Of a DNA stretch of 64,000 nt, positions 52,711 to 62,209 are shown piece after piece; within the stretch, counting starts at the first letter, position 1, and the number at the start of each line of letters is the position of its first letter. The stretch lies in the NCBI GenBank assembly GCA_020310875.1, contig CM035433.1, positions 107,313,758 through 107,377,757 of the forward strand, read 5' to 3'. Origin of the DNA: Ceratopteris richardii. Lineage: Eukaryota > Streptophyta > Polypodiopsida > Polypodiales > Pteridaceae. A program made the translations under genes and the position numbers. Under the pieces are notes generated by a model, which was not told where the DNA came from, searched no databases, and worked only from the letters and a program-made list of their open reading frames with translations.

Positions 52711-53756
52711 CTATCGTTTCTTTGCCGCGTATATTCCTGCTGCTGCTTTCATCCTGGTTTCACCTAATCGTGCCAAGTCCATTATTCTTGCTGATAATTC
52801 ATGGCCGGTCCACTGATGTTCATGTGCAACCTTAAGGGTCGGTATCAAGAAGTCCAAAGGAAGCACAACATTTTCTGACCAAAAACCATCTGAAAGGGAG
52901 TTGCATTGAGTACGGTCTTGTAGGCCACTCGATATGCCCAAACAGCGTGGTGTAACTGTTTGTCCCAATCTGAACGTTTGTTGTTCACGAGTTTCGTCAG
53001 TACATTACATAGGATCTTGTTAGTGCTTTCAGCCTGACCATTGGCCTGAGGATGATATGGTGCGGATTTCTTGTGAATCACCATAAAATCCTGTAACAAA
53101 TATTCAATGACTTGGTTTAGAAAGTGAGTTCCTCCATCGCTCACTAACTCTATAGGCAATCCATATCTTGTAAAGACATTTTCAAATAAGAATTTTGCAG
53201 TCGTGTGTGCATCATTCTTTTTCGTGGCTTTTGCCTCTACCCATTTGGTAAGATAATCGGTTGCAACAATAATGTATTCCGCATGTGTACCTTTTGCAGG
53301 GGGGTTAATGGGTCCTACAAAGTCTATACCCCACTTAGAAAATGCAGGTCCGCCCATCATGGGTTTCAATTGCATTTCATCTCTGCGAGTAGGAAACTGA
53401 GTTCTTTGGCACACATCACATCTCTTTACATAGGTATGCGCATCCATGTGAAGAGTGGGCCACCAAAATCTCTGAGGGTAAGTCTCTACTTCATAGAAAT
53501 ATTCTTCCTCTGATGCAAAGGGGGAGTCCATAATAATTGACTCTAAATCAAAATCACTCGCGTCCTCGAATGCATCAGTGTTAGGTTCACATTCTTCTAA
53601 AACTAAATCACACATGATTGGCTCTATTGTGAAAATTGAAATATCATAGCCATCCTCGTCACAGTGGGGTGTCCATTGTTCTTCATTGATGGCTACATCC
53701 ATGGTCGCTAGGATTTTTGCCCAACCATGGGGTTCAAACTCTTCATCTGGAAACAC
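52711..53756 (-). pseudogene. Gypsy F integrase (core present, one frameshift and one stop)
   Basis: The 303-codon frame 53756-52845 starts in the protease-RT linker (MFPDEEFEPHGWAKILATMD), passes an acidic segment, and enters integrase at RFWWPTLHMDAHTYVKRC (about 95). RT and RNase H, normally between these points, are absent. Zinc-finger residues seen are H103/H107 and C113, C116. Catalytic residues are Asp145 (GIDFVGP), Asp207 (VSDGGTHF) and Glu243 (NGQAESTNK), so the DDE triad is intact. A frameshift near 52870 breaks the frame after MVFGQK. The other frame (52968-52711) continues with LPLDFLIPT and ARLGETRMKAAAGIYAAKKR to a TAG, after which the 602-codon frame carries on. Confidence 0.88.
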
Positions 53757-54035
53757 TATAGGTGCGTACGTTGGGTCTTGAAGGGTTCATGGATGTTGAT
53801 CTGCACCTAAGGTCCTGGCTTCTAACCGTTCTTCCTCTTGTTTTGCAACTTTACACATCCATAAATGAGTATCCTCGTGCAACCATGAGGGATCTATCCT
53901 CGTGCAACCATGAGGGATCTGACTCCAAAGAGTGTACTGATTCGGTCTCTACCTGTGTCTTATGGATGGTGTTCCATTGTATTGGGGGTACGTCTCTATG
54001 GGAATAATCTTTAAGATTGACTTTAGTAGTCACTC
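53757..54035 (-). pseudogene. Gypsy F protease-integrase linker with a 25-bp tandem duplication
   Basis: The sense frame MYLQHLGVTTKVNLKDYSHRD (54054 leftward; signature) matches the linker in K and O. A perfect 25-bp tandem duplication (53871-53895 and 53896-53920) shifts the frame and leads to a stop, separating protease from the rest. Confidence 0.75.
53871..53920. repeat. Perfect 25-bp tandem duplication
   Basis: ATCCTCGTGCAACCATGAGG plus GATCT occurs twice in a row. The length is not a multiple of three, so it frameshifts the linker of Gypsy F. Confidence 0.95.
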
Positions 54036-54617
54036 CTAAATGTTGCAAGTACAAAGAATTAGTTCCCCAGCAATTTGCAACTGACGCATGAATGGTCGTC
54101 CCAATATCATCTCATAAGCATGATTTTTACTAAAATCACAAATGGCGAAGGTATGCTCAAACTCCACACCGCAAGTGGTGAGAGATATGCCTTCTAGTAA
54201 GCCTAATGGTTTTTCTATGTGTCCATCAGCCATTTGTAGCTTCATCTTGGTGGGTCTTAGTGCTGGCTTACCCAAACGTTTCCATAAAGCGGTGGTAGCG
54301 ATGGCTACTCTGGCTCCTGAATCTAAGATGGCTTTCGTGGTGTAGCCCTGATGGGTTATTGGAAGATAAGTGTTACCTTCCTCTCCTTCGCTTGCATCTC
54401 CGATCTTTTCTACGGTTATTTCTGGTACCTTCTTGTGTGATCCTATCTGTGAGGGAGTAGTAGTAAGCTCGGGGACTTGATTTGCTACATGTTTCCACAG
54501 TTCTAGTTTTACCTTCAACAACTCCTCCAGGGTGAGATTACATTGTACTTTGCTATTCTTGATTACTTCCTTGTTCTTTTCTCCATTTATCTTCTTGTAT
54601 TTCTCTGAGAAATTCAT
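54036..54617 (-). CDS. Gypsy F aspartic protease (193-codon frame)
   Basis: Retropepsin that would process the gag-pol precursor. A charged N-terminal part (1-50) leads to TYLPITHQGYTTKAILDSGA with the catalytic DSG at 99-101, then VAIATTALWKRLG, the body KMKLQMADGHIEKPLGLLEG and the second motif YEMILGRPFMRQL (about 168-180). The active site is intact. K has lost it (Asn in place of Asp), and O retains only the second half. The frame overlaps the gag C-terminal frame (54553-55599) by 65 bp in another register, so either frameshifting or a mutation separates them. Confidence 0.88.
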   Translation of the reverse strand: MNFSEKYKKINGEKNKEVIKNSKVQCNLTLEELLKVKLELWKHVANQVPELTTTPSQIGSHKKVPEITVEKIGDASEGEEGNTYLPITHQGYTTKAILDSGARVAIATTALWKRLGKPALRPTKMKLQMADGHIEKPLGLLEGISLTTCGVEFEHTFAICDFSKNHAYEMILGRPFMRQLQIAGELILCTCNI

Positions 54618-55599
54618 GTGAGTACCTATGTATGGAAGACAGGTTGTCTTGACTTTCTATGTTGGGTACTTGAGACAGGGATGGTGCATTCCTTTCCTGT
54701 GTCTCTGGGACACTAAGATTCCTATGCTGATCCTTTTTCTCTTTGCTTTCTATCAAGTATTCTAGCCTCTCCATTAGTCCTTGAAAGTGTAGTTCCGGTT
54801 TTGCCTTGTTATTCCAATTAAGGTATATAGAGGCTTCAAACAAAGCTTGTGCTAATTCTACCATTTTCATGCAAAGTTTAGTCCTCTCAATTTCTAGATA
54901 TGCTGGAGGGTAATTCTTGCTCATTTCAGCTACTTGGGGTCCTTCTTTTATTCTAGCCTGATATGCACGAAACATCATGTCAAGGTTTTCTGGTATGGGT
55001 TTCGCTAAAACTGATCCTGATTTCTGAGCTGGGTTCTCTTGATTTAATTCTTGTGAAGTCAATTCTAGGATTTTGGCTCTAGATTCCTCGAGACTTCCTT
55101 CCAACTCTGTTATCCTCTTGCTCCACTTTCTCTTAATTCTTTCTCTAGAATCTTTCCAAGATTTTGTCTTTTTACTGCTAGACTCTCCAATTTCACTAGT
55201 TCCGGCTACTTTCTCCTGATTAAGCTGTTGATTTTGTAAGAGCGCCTGGGCTCTGGTTATAACTTGGATAGGCACGTATGTAGGGTTAGATCCATCTACA
55301 TTGTTTACAATACCTATCACGTTGATTGGTGTCACATTTGAAGCGTTGATTATGTGCTCTTTACCACAGTCGGCACAAAAGCCTTGTATGTTATAGTACT
55401 GTGATTGTCCCGATATCGGAGGATGTGGACAATCCTTTATGAAATGATCTCCTTGGCACCTAAAGCATGGTCCTCTAGGGCCCTGTGGTCTTTGTTGTCT
55501 CAATTGGGGCCATGGGTTTGGATTTGTGTACATCACATGAGTGTAGTCGGGCTCCCAACTAGGTTCCACTGGTGGACTATCATAATGATATGTCTCCAC
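54553..55599 (-). CDS. Gypsy F gag C-terminal part with zinc knuckles (348 codons)
   Basis: Nucleocapsid side of gag. Near the start is a CX2CX3HX4C knuckle (CFRCQGDHFIKDC, about residues 46-58), then a possible incomplete partner (CADCGKEHIINA, about 73-84). A long charged, probably coiled region follows (RERIKRKWSKRITELEGSLE, LDMMFRAYQARIKEGP, KMVELAQALFEASIYLNWNN). The end overlaps the protease frame. E1 and K carry the same segments. It is separated from the preceding gag frame (55580-55912) by a frameshift near 55600. Confidence 0.88.
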   Translation of the reverse strand: METYHYDSPPVEPSWEPDYTHVMYTNPNPWPQLRQQRPQGPRGPCFRCQGDHFIKDCPHPPISGQSQYYNIQGFCADCGKEHIINASNVTPINVIGIVNNVDGSNPTYVPIQVITRAQALLQNQQLNQEKVAGTSEIGESSSKKTKSWKDSRERIKRKWSKRITELEGSLEESRAKILELTSQELNQENPAQKSGSVLAKPIPENLDMMFRAYQARIKEGPQVAEMSKNYPPAYLEIERTKLCMKMVELAQALFEASIYLNWNNKAKPELHFQGLMERLEYLIESKEKKDQHRNLSVPETQERNAPSLSQVPNIESQDNLSSIHRYSHEFLREIQEDKWRKEQGSNQE

Positions 55600-56107
55600 G
55601 TGTTCTGGTGACTGTGTAATACGCGGGTGGACTATCTACATGAGTAGAGTCAAAACTGTTTGAGTTCAGGTCACTTTCGGTGATGAGGGGTGAGGAAGGC
55701 ACTAAGGCCCTACTTAGGTTCTCTTCTGCAGCAGCGTATTTGACTGAGATGACATTCGCTGGTGGGGGTGGCTGCTGAGCTAAGATAGGTTGAGGTCTCT
55801 GTTGAGCCTGATAAGGGTAGTTCTGAGGAGGCCTATAGTAATAAGGCTGAGCATTGTATTGGCCTTGATACCTACCTGGCTGTGCGTATGCTTGCGGGTA
55901 GTTCTGTCTCACTGCTTGTTTGTTATAAGGGCAGTCTTAAGCCGTGTGATTTGTGTATCTTCTCTCAATCGTACAGTATTGGCCACTAGGGTTGGCTTGC
56001 GGTTGTGTTGCATTGGGACACACGTTTGCCATATGATCGCCACCACAGGTGTAACAACGCTTGTTTGTTGTTACCCTAGGCATCTGTTTACTAGAAACTC
56101 CTAGTTT
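55580..56107 (-). pseudogene. Gypsy F gag middle: first zinc knuckle and Pro/Gln/Tyr-rich segment
   Basis: In the sense direction after a TAG at 56108 the register continues KLGVSSKQMPRV, then the knuckle CYTCGGDHMANVC (CX2CX3HX4C, about 56065-56027), a stop near 55940, and 55912-55580 with YPQAYAQPGRYQGQYNAQPY and PQPILAQQPPPP. Its neighbours in E1 and K keep the same composition. A frameshift at its end separates it from the second zinc-knuckle frame. Confidence 0.8.
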
Positions 56108-56605
56108 CTAGGCCACTTTTTCTAGTAGGTCCTCTATTGAGCTAGACAATTTTGTGGATGCTAGAGAAGAACGATCTGAGTCCTTATAGACCTTTGACAA
56201 TTCCAACTCGTCTCCTAAGTTATCCTCAATGTCTATACAAATTCTTACACATTGCTTTAGCGTTCTGGGTTCTTTTAAGTACACATAGGAGCGTAGTTTA
56301 GAGCTCAAGAGGCCATCTAAAAACAATGACACTTGCTTGGCCTGTGAAGGTAACTCTTGTATTGGACATCTTTCAACATATTGTCTAAACCTACGTCCTG
56401 CCAGTCTTACTGTTTCCTGAGGGGTCTGTTTGAAACTATGAATCAACGAAGACGTATCATGTCTGATCCCACTTTTAGAGAATTCTGTGATGAATGACTC
56501 TAAAAAGTGATGGATGTCTCTAAATTTCCTCTGTTGCAAAGGTTGGAACCAAGTTAAAGCTGTATTCTTTAACGTTAGTCCAAATGCATTATATTGCGTG
56601 AACAT
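56108..56605 (-). CDS. Gypsy F gag core (retrotrans_gag-like, 165 codons)
   Basis: Capsid-type domain: FTQYNAFGLTLKNTALTWF, FRDIHHFLESFITEFSKSG, SFKQTPQETVRLAGRRFRQY, VSLFLDGLLSSKLRSYVYL and CVRICIDIEDNLGDELE. These match the plant Gypsy gag core (the LTWF, FL..F and K..G/ET..F..RF blocks). It is preceded by a single TAA (56606-56608) in the same register as the 373-codon frame upstream. E1 reads GEQVEDM there, so one nonsense change splits gag in F. Confidence 0.92.
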   Translation of the reverse strand: MFTQYNAFGLTLKNTALTWFQPLQQRKFRDIHHFLESFITEFSKSGIRHDTSSLIHSFKQTPQETVRLAGRRFRQYVERCPIQELPSQAKQVSLFLDGLLSSKLRSYVYLKEPRTLKQCVRICIDIEDNLGDELELSKVYKDSDRSSLASTKLSSSIEDLLEKVA

Positions 56606-56617
56606 GTCTTCTACTTG

Positions 56618-57739
56618 TTATGCTCGTAGTACTTGCTTGAATTCCGCAACATGGTCGTAGGGATCTCCTGTCCCATCAAAATAATTTTTCATGGATTTTA
56701 CTAATTGAGTGGGTCTCAGTATTCTTGCGTGTTCACGTGGTCTAGGTAGAGGAAAATCATCTCTACCACCTGGCATTCTGGGTTCTCCTTGTCTATCCAC
56801 TCTGTCCGTGTTTATGGTGGTTCTATCTCTCCCTATGGGATGATTGAAGCTTACTTCCAGTCTTTCTTTGTTTTTCTCTCTTTGATTAGCATGGGCGGAG
56901 GATGTTCCTGCCCCTTGTTGGCTCGCGTTTACGTTTGCTTGAGATGGAGGGAAGACCAAATCACCTCTCCATGTGTATGTGTTTCTAGCGTGGTCTGGCA
57001 CCACAAATACTCTTTCTGAAGTCTCATCCAGGTATACAACCTTTCCAGGTGTATCCGAGTCCTTGACTTTGTAGATTATAATGGAACCTACCTCACTAGG
57101 TTGTTCCATTCTGTACCTCCAAAATGCTTCGTCAGTTTCTTTGTTTACAAACAAATCTATGCTTCTGTTGTCCTGAGGGATCCAATCTGGAACTAGTACT
57201 CGTGTCAGTACAGATTTCCCTCTAGGTGTTCTAGGTTCTTCTAATGGTTCTTTTCCTTGAGATCTCGCTTCCGTTTCTAACTGAATTACACCAAACTCAT
57301 TGGTATTGTTTGGCTGCGTACTTAAGATGTACATTGTTCCTTCCTTGTCTATGTACGCGTCTCTCTCGAATTTCACCACTGGACGTTCCAATCCAATGGG
57401 TTGATCGGGGTTGTGCATTTGCACCACTTGTCTTCTCAAACCATCCTCATAGATGCGAGCACCTAAGCGGTTGGTTTGGAGAAACTCTAATTGAGTCCTA
57501 TAGGGTCCTTCAGGTTTCTCTAAGTATGCTACATTTGACCCTCCTTCTGGTCTTTCCGTGCTAAAAGCCATTTCCGATTCACTCGTGTCTGAGCTCTCGT
57601 AGGGATAACTAGTGTTCAATTGTTGAGCCCAAGATCGTGCAGTAGTTCCTACGCTGGCTTCTGATGATCTAAGGCTTTGTCGGTCTGACTTACCTATGTG
57701 TTTGCCCGATCTAAGGTTCATTAATTTTCTTCCTTGCAC
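56618..57739 (-). CDS. Gypsy F gag N-terminal part (373 codons)
   Basis: Matrix-like N-terminus of gag. The start at 57739 (MQGRKLMNLRSGKHIGKSDR) agrees with E1 and E2, where the LRSGKHIGK block also sits at the leader boundary; an alternative start is the Met seven codons in. Blocks conserved with E1 and J are VVKFERDAYIDKEGTMYI, RTPRGKSVLTRVLVPDW, DEAFWRYRMEQPSEVGS, VVYLDETSERVFVVPDHARN and TWRGDLVFPPS. It ends in the first part of the capsid core (FDGTGDPYDHVAEFKQVLRA) at a nonsense codon. No frameshift lies within 1.1 kb. Confidence 0.92.
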   Translation of the reverse strand: MQGRKLMNLRSGKHIGKSDRQSLRSSEASVGTTARSWAQQLNTSYPYESSDTSESEMAFSTERPEGGSNVAYLEKPEGPYRTQLEFLQTNRLGARIYEDGLRRQVVQMHNPDQPIGLERPVVKFERDAYIDKEGTMYILSTQPNNTNEFGVIQLETEARSQGKEPLEEPRTPRGKSVLTRVLVPDWIPQDNRSIDLFVNKETDEAFWRYRMEQPSEVGSIIIYKVKDSDTPGKVVYLDETSERVFVVPDHARNTYTWRGDLVFPPSQANVNASQQGAGTSSAHANQREKNKERLEVSFNHPIGRDRTTINTDRVDRQGEPRMPGGRDDFPLPRPREHARILRPTQLVKSMKNYFDGTGDPYDHVAEFKQVLRA

Positions 57740-59638
57740 ACTCAGTACACGCTCAGATCGTCAATGATTCTTCTTTCTTTATTTGCTTGGTTCTTTTTAA
57801 GTTTCTTTAGATTCTTGTCTCAATGTATGCGTCAGGAATTCGACTTTCTGTGGTACTTTTGAGTTCTCGTTCCGTCAAACTTAGGTTCTTTCCCTTAGGG
57901 TTTTCGTATCACACACCTTTACTTTAGTCTTAGACTTGAAGAAATTAATCTCTTGCACTTGAGGCGTTCCTATCGTTCTTAATCCACAATGCTAACGTTT
58001 TAGCTTAAGCTAAGAATTGACTGAGGGGGTTGAGTAATCTTCCAACCTCGAGTCAGCCTTGTTGGTTGCCCTGATGCCCAAGAAGCTGCGCTTCCCAAGC
58101 TCTTCTTCTTCACTGCCTTGCTTTGTTTTGCTTTGATTGCCCTTGCTAGACCTGGAAAAATTCAATATTAGACCAATTTCACAATGGATGTCCAAGCACT
58201 TGAGTATATACACTTTTAAGGTCCCTTAACCTTTGGCAAAATTTTCTTCCAAGCCCCCTTTCTTTCCTAGTCCCACAGATGGTCAACATCAAATTATATT
58301 ATCTAAAAATCAACGTATTCTTTATGAAAAAAATAGTTGAGGTCACGTAGTACTCGTCAAGAGCTTTCTAACGAGCTATAAAGCTCAAAAAACGGACTTC
58401 GGATGCAAAAGATATGACCGTTCAGGCCCTCGGGGGTAAAAACTGACAATTAGGTTTTTCTCCAAATATGAGCTAAGGGGTCTCCTATGAGCTTAATGAT
58501 CCAAAAGTTTTCAAAAAATAGCTCCAAAATTGGCCAAAAATTGAAACCCTAAAATTGGCATTTGGGGTGAGCAATCGCGATGATCTGAGATGATCACGAT
58601 GGTCTGGGACCGTCGCGATGGTCCAGGTGAACCGTCGCGATGGCGTGATGCGCGAACCGTCGCGATGGTCTAAAATGCACGGTCGCGATGGTCTAAATGT
58701 GAGCAATCACGATGGTCGGGTGGGTGTCGCGATGGTTCGATTGAGTGAACAACCGCGACGGCGTCAGTCAACAGTCAATGTGAACCGTCGCGATGGTCTG
58801 AAGTGAACCGTCGTGATGGTCATAGATGCGATGGCGTGAGCCAATCGCGATGGTCCAAATTTTGAGTTGTCGCGATGGTGTAAGGGTCTCATCGCGATGG
58901 CGTGGCTAGTGAGCAATCACGATGGTCTAGCTTGCCACGTGGTAGTATCGTGGCGATGGCGTGAGCCAATCGCGATGGTGTGGGGTCGACAAGATCGTCG
59001 CGATGGTCAAGGACCGTCGCGATGGTTCAAGTGAACTGTCGTGATGGCGTGAGACCGTCGCGATGGTCCGGTCGAGCCGTCGCGATGGCGTGAGCCAATC
59101 GCGATGGTATGACACAATCGCGATGGTCTGAGCCAATCGCGATGGTCTGAGCCAATCGTGATGGTCCACCAAAATGCAAATTTCCAAGATGCGTCTGTGG
59201 ATTCCTATGTGTGCAAGTGTGCTCTACACGCTGATGTGGTCGCCTACCTCAAATTCCGAACTTTGCAGACCATCGTGATGGTCTGACACAATTGGCAATT
59301 TCTGACAGAGAGTACATTTCTTACCTTTCTACAGCTTTCCTGATGCTCTAGAGCTCTGTACCTGCAAGAAAACTCAAAAAAACACAAGTACACACAAGCA
59401 CAAAAGCTCTCTCTCTCTCTCGCACATGCACAAATGAGGGGAAATGAGGAGAATCGGTGGATATGGTGAATTTTCTGATTTTTTTGTAGTTGAAGATGAT
59501 GATGCGGTGATGAAGATGGAGTGTGGGCGAAGTGAAAAACACTAAAAACTAAGTAAAACAACAACAAAAACTGAAATTTTTACCTTCCAAGGCCACTTCT
59601 TGCTATACTCTTACCATCACACATTCGTCCTAGACTCG
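57740..59638 (-). other. Gypsy F leader, about 1.9 kb
   Basis: Non-coding stretch from primer site to gag. Sense order: a short CT/GA run (59407-59421), the TCGCGATGG array (58569-59170), AT-rich sequence with homology to the E1 and E2 leaders, then the gag start. Open frames inside it (for example 58927-59187) are the array translated as HRDWLTPSR-like repeats and are not considered genes. Confidence 0.85.
58569..59170. repeat. TCGCGATGG interspersed array, copy 3 (about 30 units, CpG mostly intact)
   Basis: The core (A/G)TCGCGATGG recurs every 17-35 bp. TCGCGA is a 6-bp palindrome, 8 bp when preceded by A (ATCGCGAT). Spacer words recur: TCTGAGCCA, CGTGAGCCA, TCCAGGTGAACC. The region is CpG-dense in an otherwise AT-rich element and is the least decayed of the three arrays. 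Confidence 0.95.
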
Positions 59639-59657
59639 ATCCCTGGCAACGGTGCCA
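59639..59657 (-). other. Primer-binding site of Gypsy F
   Basis: The sense strand reads TGGCACCGTTGCCAGGGAT, the closest of the three to the published Athila/Tat site TGGCGCCGTTGCCGGGGA. It lies 7 bp from the LTR end at 59665. Confidence 0.88.
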
Positions 59658-59664
59658 AATTTGG

Positions 59665-59707
59665 TGTTGCTCTAGCACAATGGTGAGAACCACGTTAAGA
59701 AGCTCCA
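59665..59707 (-). repeat. Gypsy F 5' LTR, sense 3' end (43 bp, left of the nested insertion)
   Basis: Sense ...CTAGAGCAACA ends at 59665. Matches the J LTR end. The last 5 bp (59703-59707, CTCCA) form the target-site duplication of the nested element. Confidence 0.9.
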
Positions 59708-60155
59708 TGTAATAAAGTAAGTCTATGATCCAAGGGTCTAGCCGGTTCAGACAGATCTGAAATCGGACACCGTTTGGTCATCCGTGTGTATGACCAAAGA
59801 TCTCGAGTTTAGACTTACTAGGAGGTCTTGTGCTCTTGTGAACAAGTGATCCACTTAGCTTAGTGGTTAAGTCTCAAGGATGTGAAGGAGGAGGTCTTGG
59901 GTTCAACCCCCATGGGGTACATGGGGAGAGTGTTTTGCCCAAAGAGCTCTAGAGCCTTCTAGAAGCATCCACTTGAGTTAACTCGAGTTAACTGGGACAC
60001 TTGGCGCACATGTAGTTACATGGATGACACTTGGATGGTTAGTATCCACCTGCCCAAGAAGGCAGTCCCCTGGAGAGAGCTATATATAGAGGCATTTGGT
60101 TGGGAGGAGAGTCATCTCTCTAGCATGTGGTGGTTGTAATCCTTGCTCTCTTGCA
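59708..60155 (+). repeat. 5' LTR of the nested non-autonomous element (448 bp)
   Basis: TG...CA ends. Contains tRNA-like A and B boxes (59857-59867, 59900-59910) and a TATA box TATATATAG at 60081-60089. Pairs with 62223-62664. Confidence 0.96.
59851..59920 (+). promoter_or_regulatory. tRNA/SINE-like Pol III promoter boxes in the LTR (copy 1)
   Basis: A-box-like TAGCTTAGTGG at 59857-59867 and B-box-like GGTTCAACCCC at 59900-59910 are 32 bp apart, with GTTAAG after the A box as in tRNA genes. The acceptor stem and anticodon arm are not tRNA-like, so it is a tRNA-derived fragment and not a tRNA gene. The same pair is in the other LTR (62371-62381, 62415-62425). Confidence 0.7.
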
Positions 60156-60156
60156 T

Positions 60157-60168
60157 TGGTATCAGTAC
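60157..60168 (+). other. Primer-binding site of the nested element
   Basis: TGGTATCAGTAC keeps the TGGTATCAG core of the Met-tRNA site. One base from the LTR end. Confidence 0.8.
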
Positions 60169-60506
60169 AAAAAGGAATCTAAAGACAAGAAGTTAAAAGC
60201 TCTTGTCACTACAAAATTGGTCAAGAATAACCAATTGAGCTTGAATCTGAGAAATTCAAGAACTTGGAATTCTAATTGGTTTTCATTTGAAAACCCTAGC
60301 AAAAAGGATTGGAGATATTCTATTAAAGGTTTTCAAGTTCCCAAGGTTGAGCACAAGATCGTGAAACGATCATGTCAAGGGATTAAAACCTAGAATATCA
60401 AGATGGAGATAGTACCTGAAATTGCAAAATTCTTCTCAAGAATTAAAGCTAGAAGGTTCTCTATCTAGAGATGTTGTAGACTTTAGGATAAAATTCACTC
60501 ATACGT

Positions 60507-60560
60507 CAATGTGAGTATAAAATAGGGTGGTATGGGACACCAGATTTTATACTCAAATTG
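60507..60560 (+). other. Leader hairpin of the nested element
   Basis: Arms 60507-60523 and 60544-60560 pair over 17 bp with one mismatch (12 bp perfect: TGAGTATAAAAT with ATTTTATACTCA) around a 20-nt loop. The loop phrase TGGTATGGGACA recurs just downstream at about 60573. Position in the leader suggests a dimer or packaging signal, by analogy only. Confidence 0.75.
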
Positions 60561-62096
60561 ATGTAGGAAAGATGGTATGGGACATCGGACCATGAGATAA
60601 TGATTATCTTTGAGTCTTCATTTGGAATCTTGAAGTTAGGTTTGATCTTCAAGAGAATTAAAACTTCCAAGAAGGAGTTTAAAATTCAAGAAGAATCTCA
60701 AGATACTTCAAGACGACTTCAAGATCAAGGAAACTGAAGATATGAAGTAAGTAACTTCCAAGATCTTCTTAGAACACTTCAAGCCTAAGTGTTATTGATC
60801 AGAAATATTTGATAAATTTCTGAAAGAAGTGGGACTTTGATTTTGAGTTGATCTTTTCAACTAAAGATTTAATTGACTAAGTCAAGCATCAAGTTTCTAG
60901 TATAACTTGATAAAATTCTGAGAAACGCACAAGAATTGCATTCCCAGTAAAGAGTCAAAAAGATTGAATGTGACTTGAACTTAGTCTCAAGTGAAGCATT
61001 ATTTTACGAAACTCATCAACAGAATCTCAATGGGTCGACACACTGATGTTGGTTACCACACTAGTATCTTGTGGTTGGATGGTGTTTTTGATTTTCTTTG
61101 AATCTTTTTGAGAATCCAGCTTATTTCTCTTAAAGATAAAGACAATGCTTCAATATCCTGTTGAAATAGATCTTTGAAAAGTTAAAGTCTTGAGTCAACT
61201 AGACTTTGACTCATAGCAAGTTTATGTATATTCGAAGTTTGAATTGGTTGTACAGAGTCTTAGTTATTTCTTTCCGCTTTCCAAATCTTTTGAAATTGAC
61301 TCAGATATAGTATTTGATTCCTTTTGCAAAAGACCAGGGTTAGCTGGTTAGAATAAAATAACTAACTTGAACATCCTAGATAGATGTTATGTACAAGAAC
61401 CTTTTCAATCTTCAAAAGATGATAAGTCTAAGAGGACTTATTCATTTGAGTTTGCTTCAAGTTATAGCATAAATGATTTCCTAGAGTCCAGTATACTCTA
61501 GAATAAGGAAGTTAAGAATTGCTCATCATATTGACAATTCCCAAGAACTTTCAGTTAAAGTCTTTGAGAAAAGTGTCCTAAGTTGGACAAATTTCATTAC
61601 GGATTTGTATTGGACAAGTTATAGTATGGTTGACTCAAAGAAATGATAAACTTTCTCCTACAGTTTACAAAGGATTTTTAAACTCATTGGGACAAAGTAG
61701 TCCTCTAGTCGGGTGAAAAAATCAAGTAACTGTTAGATAAAAGTAAACCATTGTACAGACATCTAAAGTTAGATGTATGGGACAACCAAACTTCAAGTTC
61801 TCCAAAACAAATTCAAGTGAATCAAGAATTCTCAAAGTCTTGCGAGGGATAAGAATCCCACCTTCATTACTAAGCCCATGCACCAGTTATGCCTAGAAAT
61901 GGACTAGTAATTTGAATCCACCTAGTTCACATGTTTGTGCCTAGATCGCACATCCAAAAACTGTGAATTAGCCAGGGATGTCATTAGATCCACCCTCATT
62001 ATTCTTCACTAGTTTGTACTTTGTCCCGTTCATCAAAGTACAAAACCAGATAGTGTTTTGAATCATTTGGGCAAGGATGCCAGCACAGAGATGAGA

Positions 62097-62148
62097 CATG
62101 TTCTTCCAGTTCTAGAACATGACCATGTTCTTCCAATTTTAGAACATG
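62097..62148 (+). repeat. Two adjacent 25-bp palindromic units
   Basis: 62097-62121 and 62124-62148 each read CATGTTCT, a 9-base loop, then AGAACATG (8-bp perfect stem). The units differ at two loop bases and are 2 bp apart. They lie about 75 bp before the polypurine tract. Confidence 0.92.
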
Positions 62149-62209
62149 AGGCTCGGGGGTTGCCTATAGTATGTATATAGCTCTATTTTCGAGGACGAAA
62201 ATCTTTTCC

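Noticed and set aside
58569..59170. CRISPR-like array (short repeats with unlike spacers)
   Set aside because: The repeat core is only 9-10 bp, unit spacing varies from 17 to 35 bp, spacer words recur between units, there are no cas genes, and the surroundings are a plant Gypsy leader.
58927..59187. HRDWLTPSR-repeat protein from the leader array
   Set aside because: The repeat units vary in length without respect to codons, and the equivalent frames in the other two arrays are not preserved.
59851..59920. Functional tRNA gene
   Set aside because: Only the A and B boxes look tRNA-like. I could not form an acceptor stem or an anticodon arm, and the copy lies in both LTRs of a retroelement.
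60127..60393. Small gene of 88 codons in the nested element
   Set aside because: The frame starts inside the 5' LTR before the primer site and has no recognisable domain.
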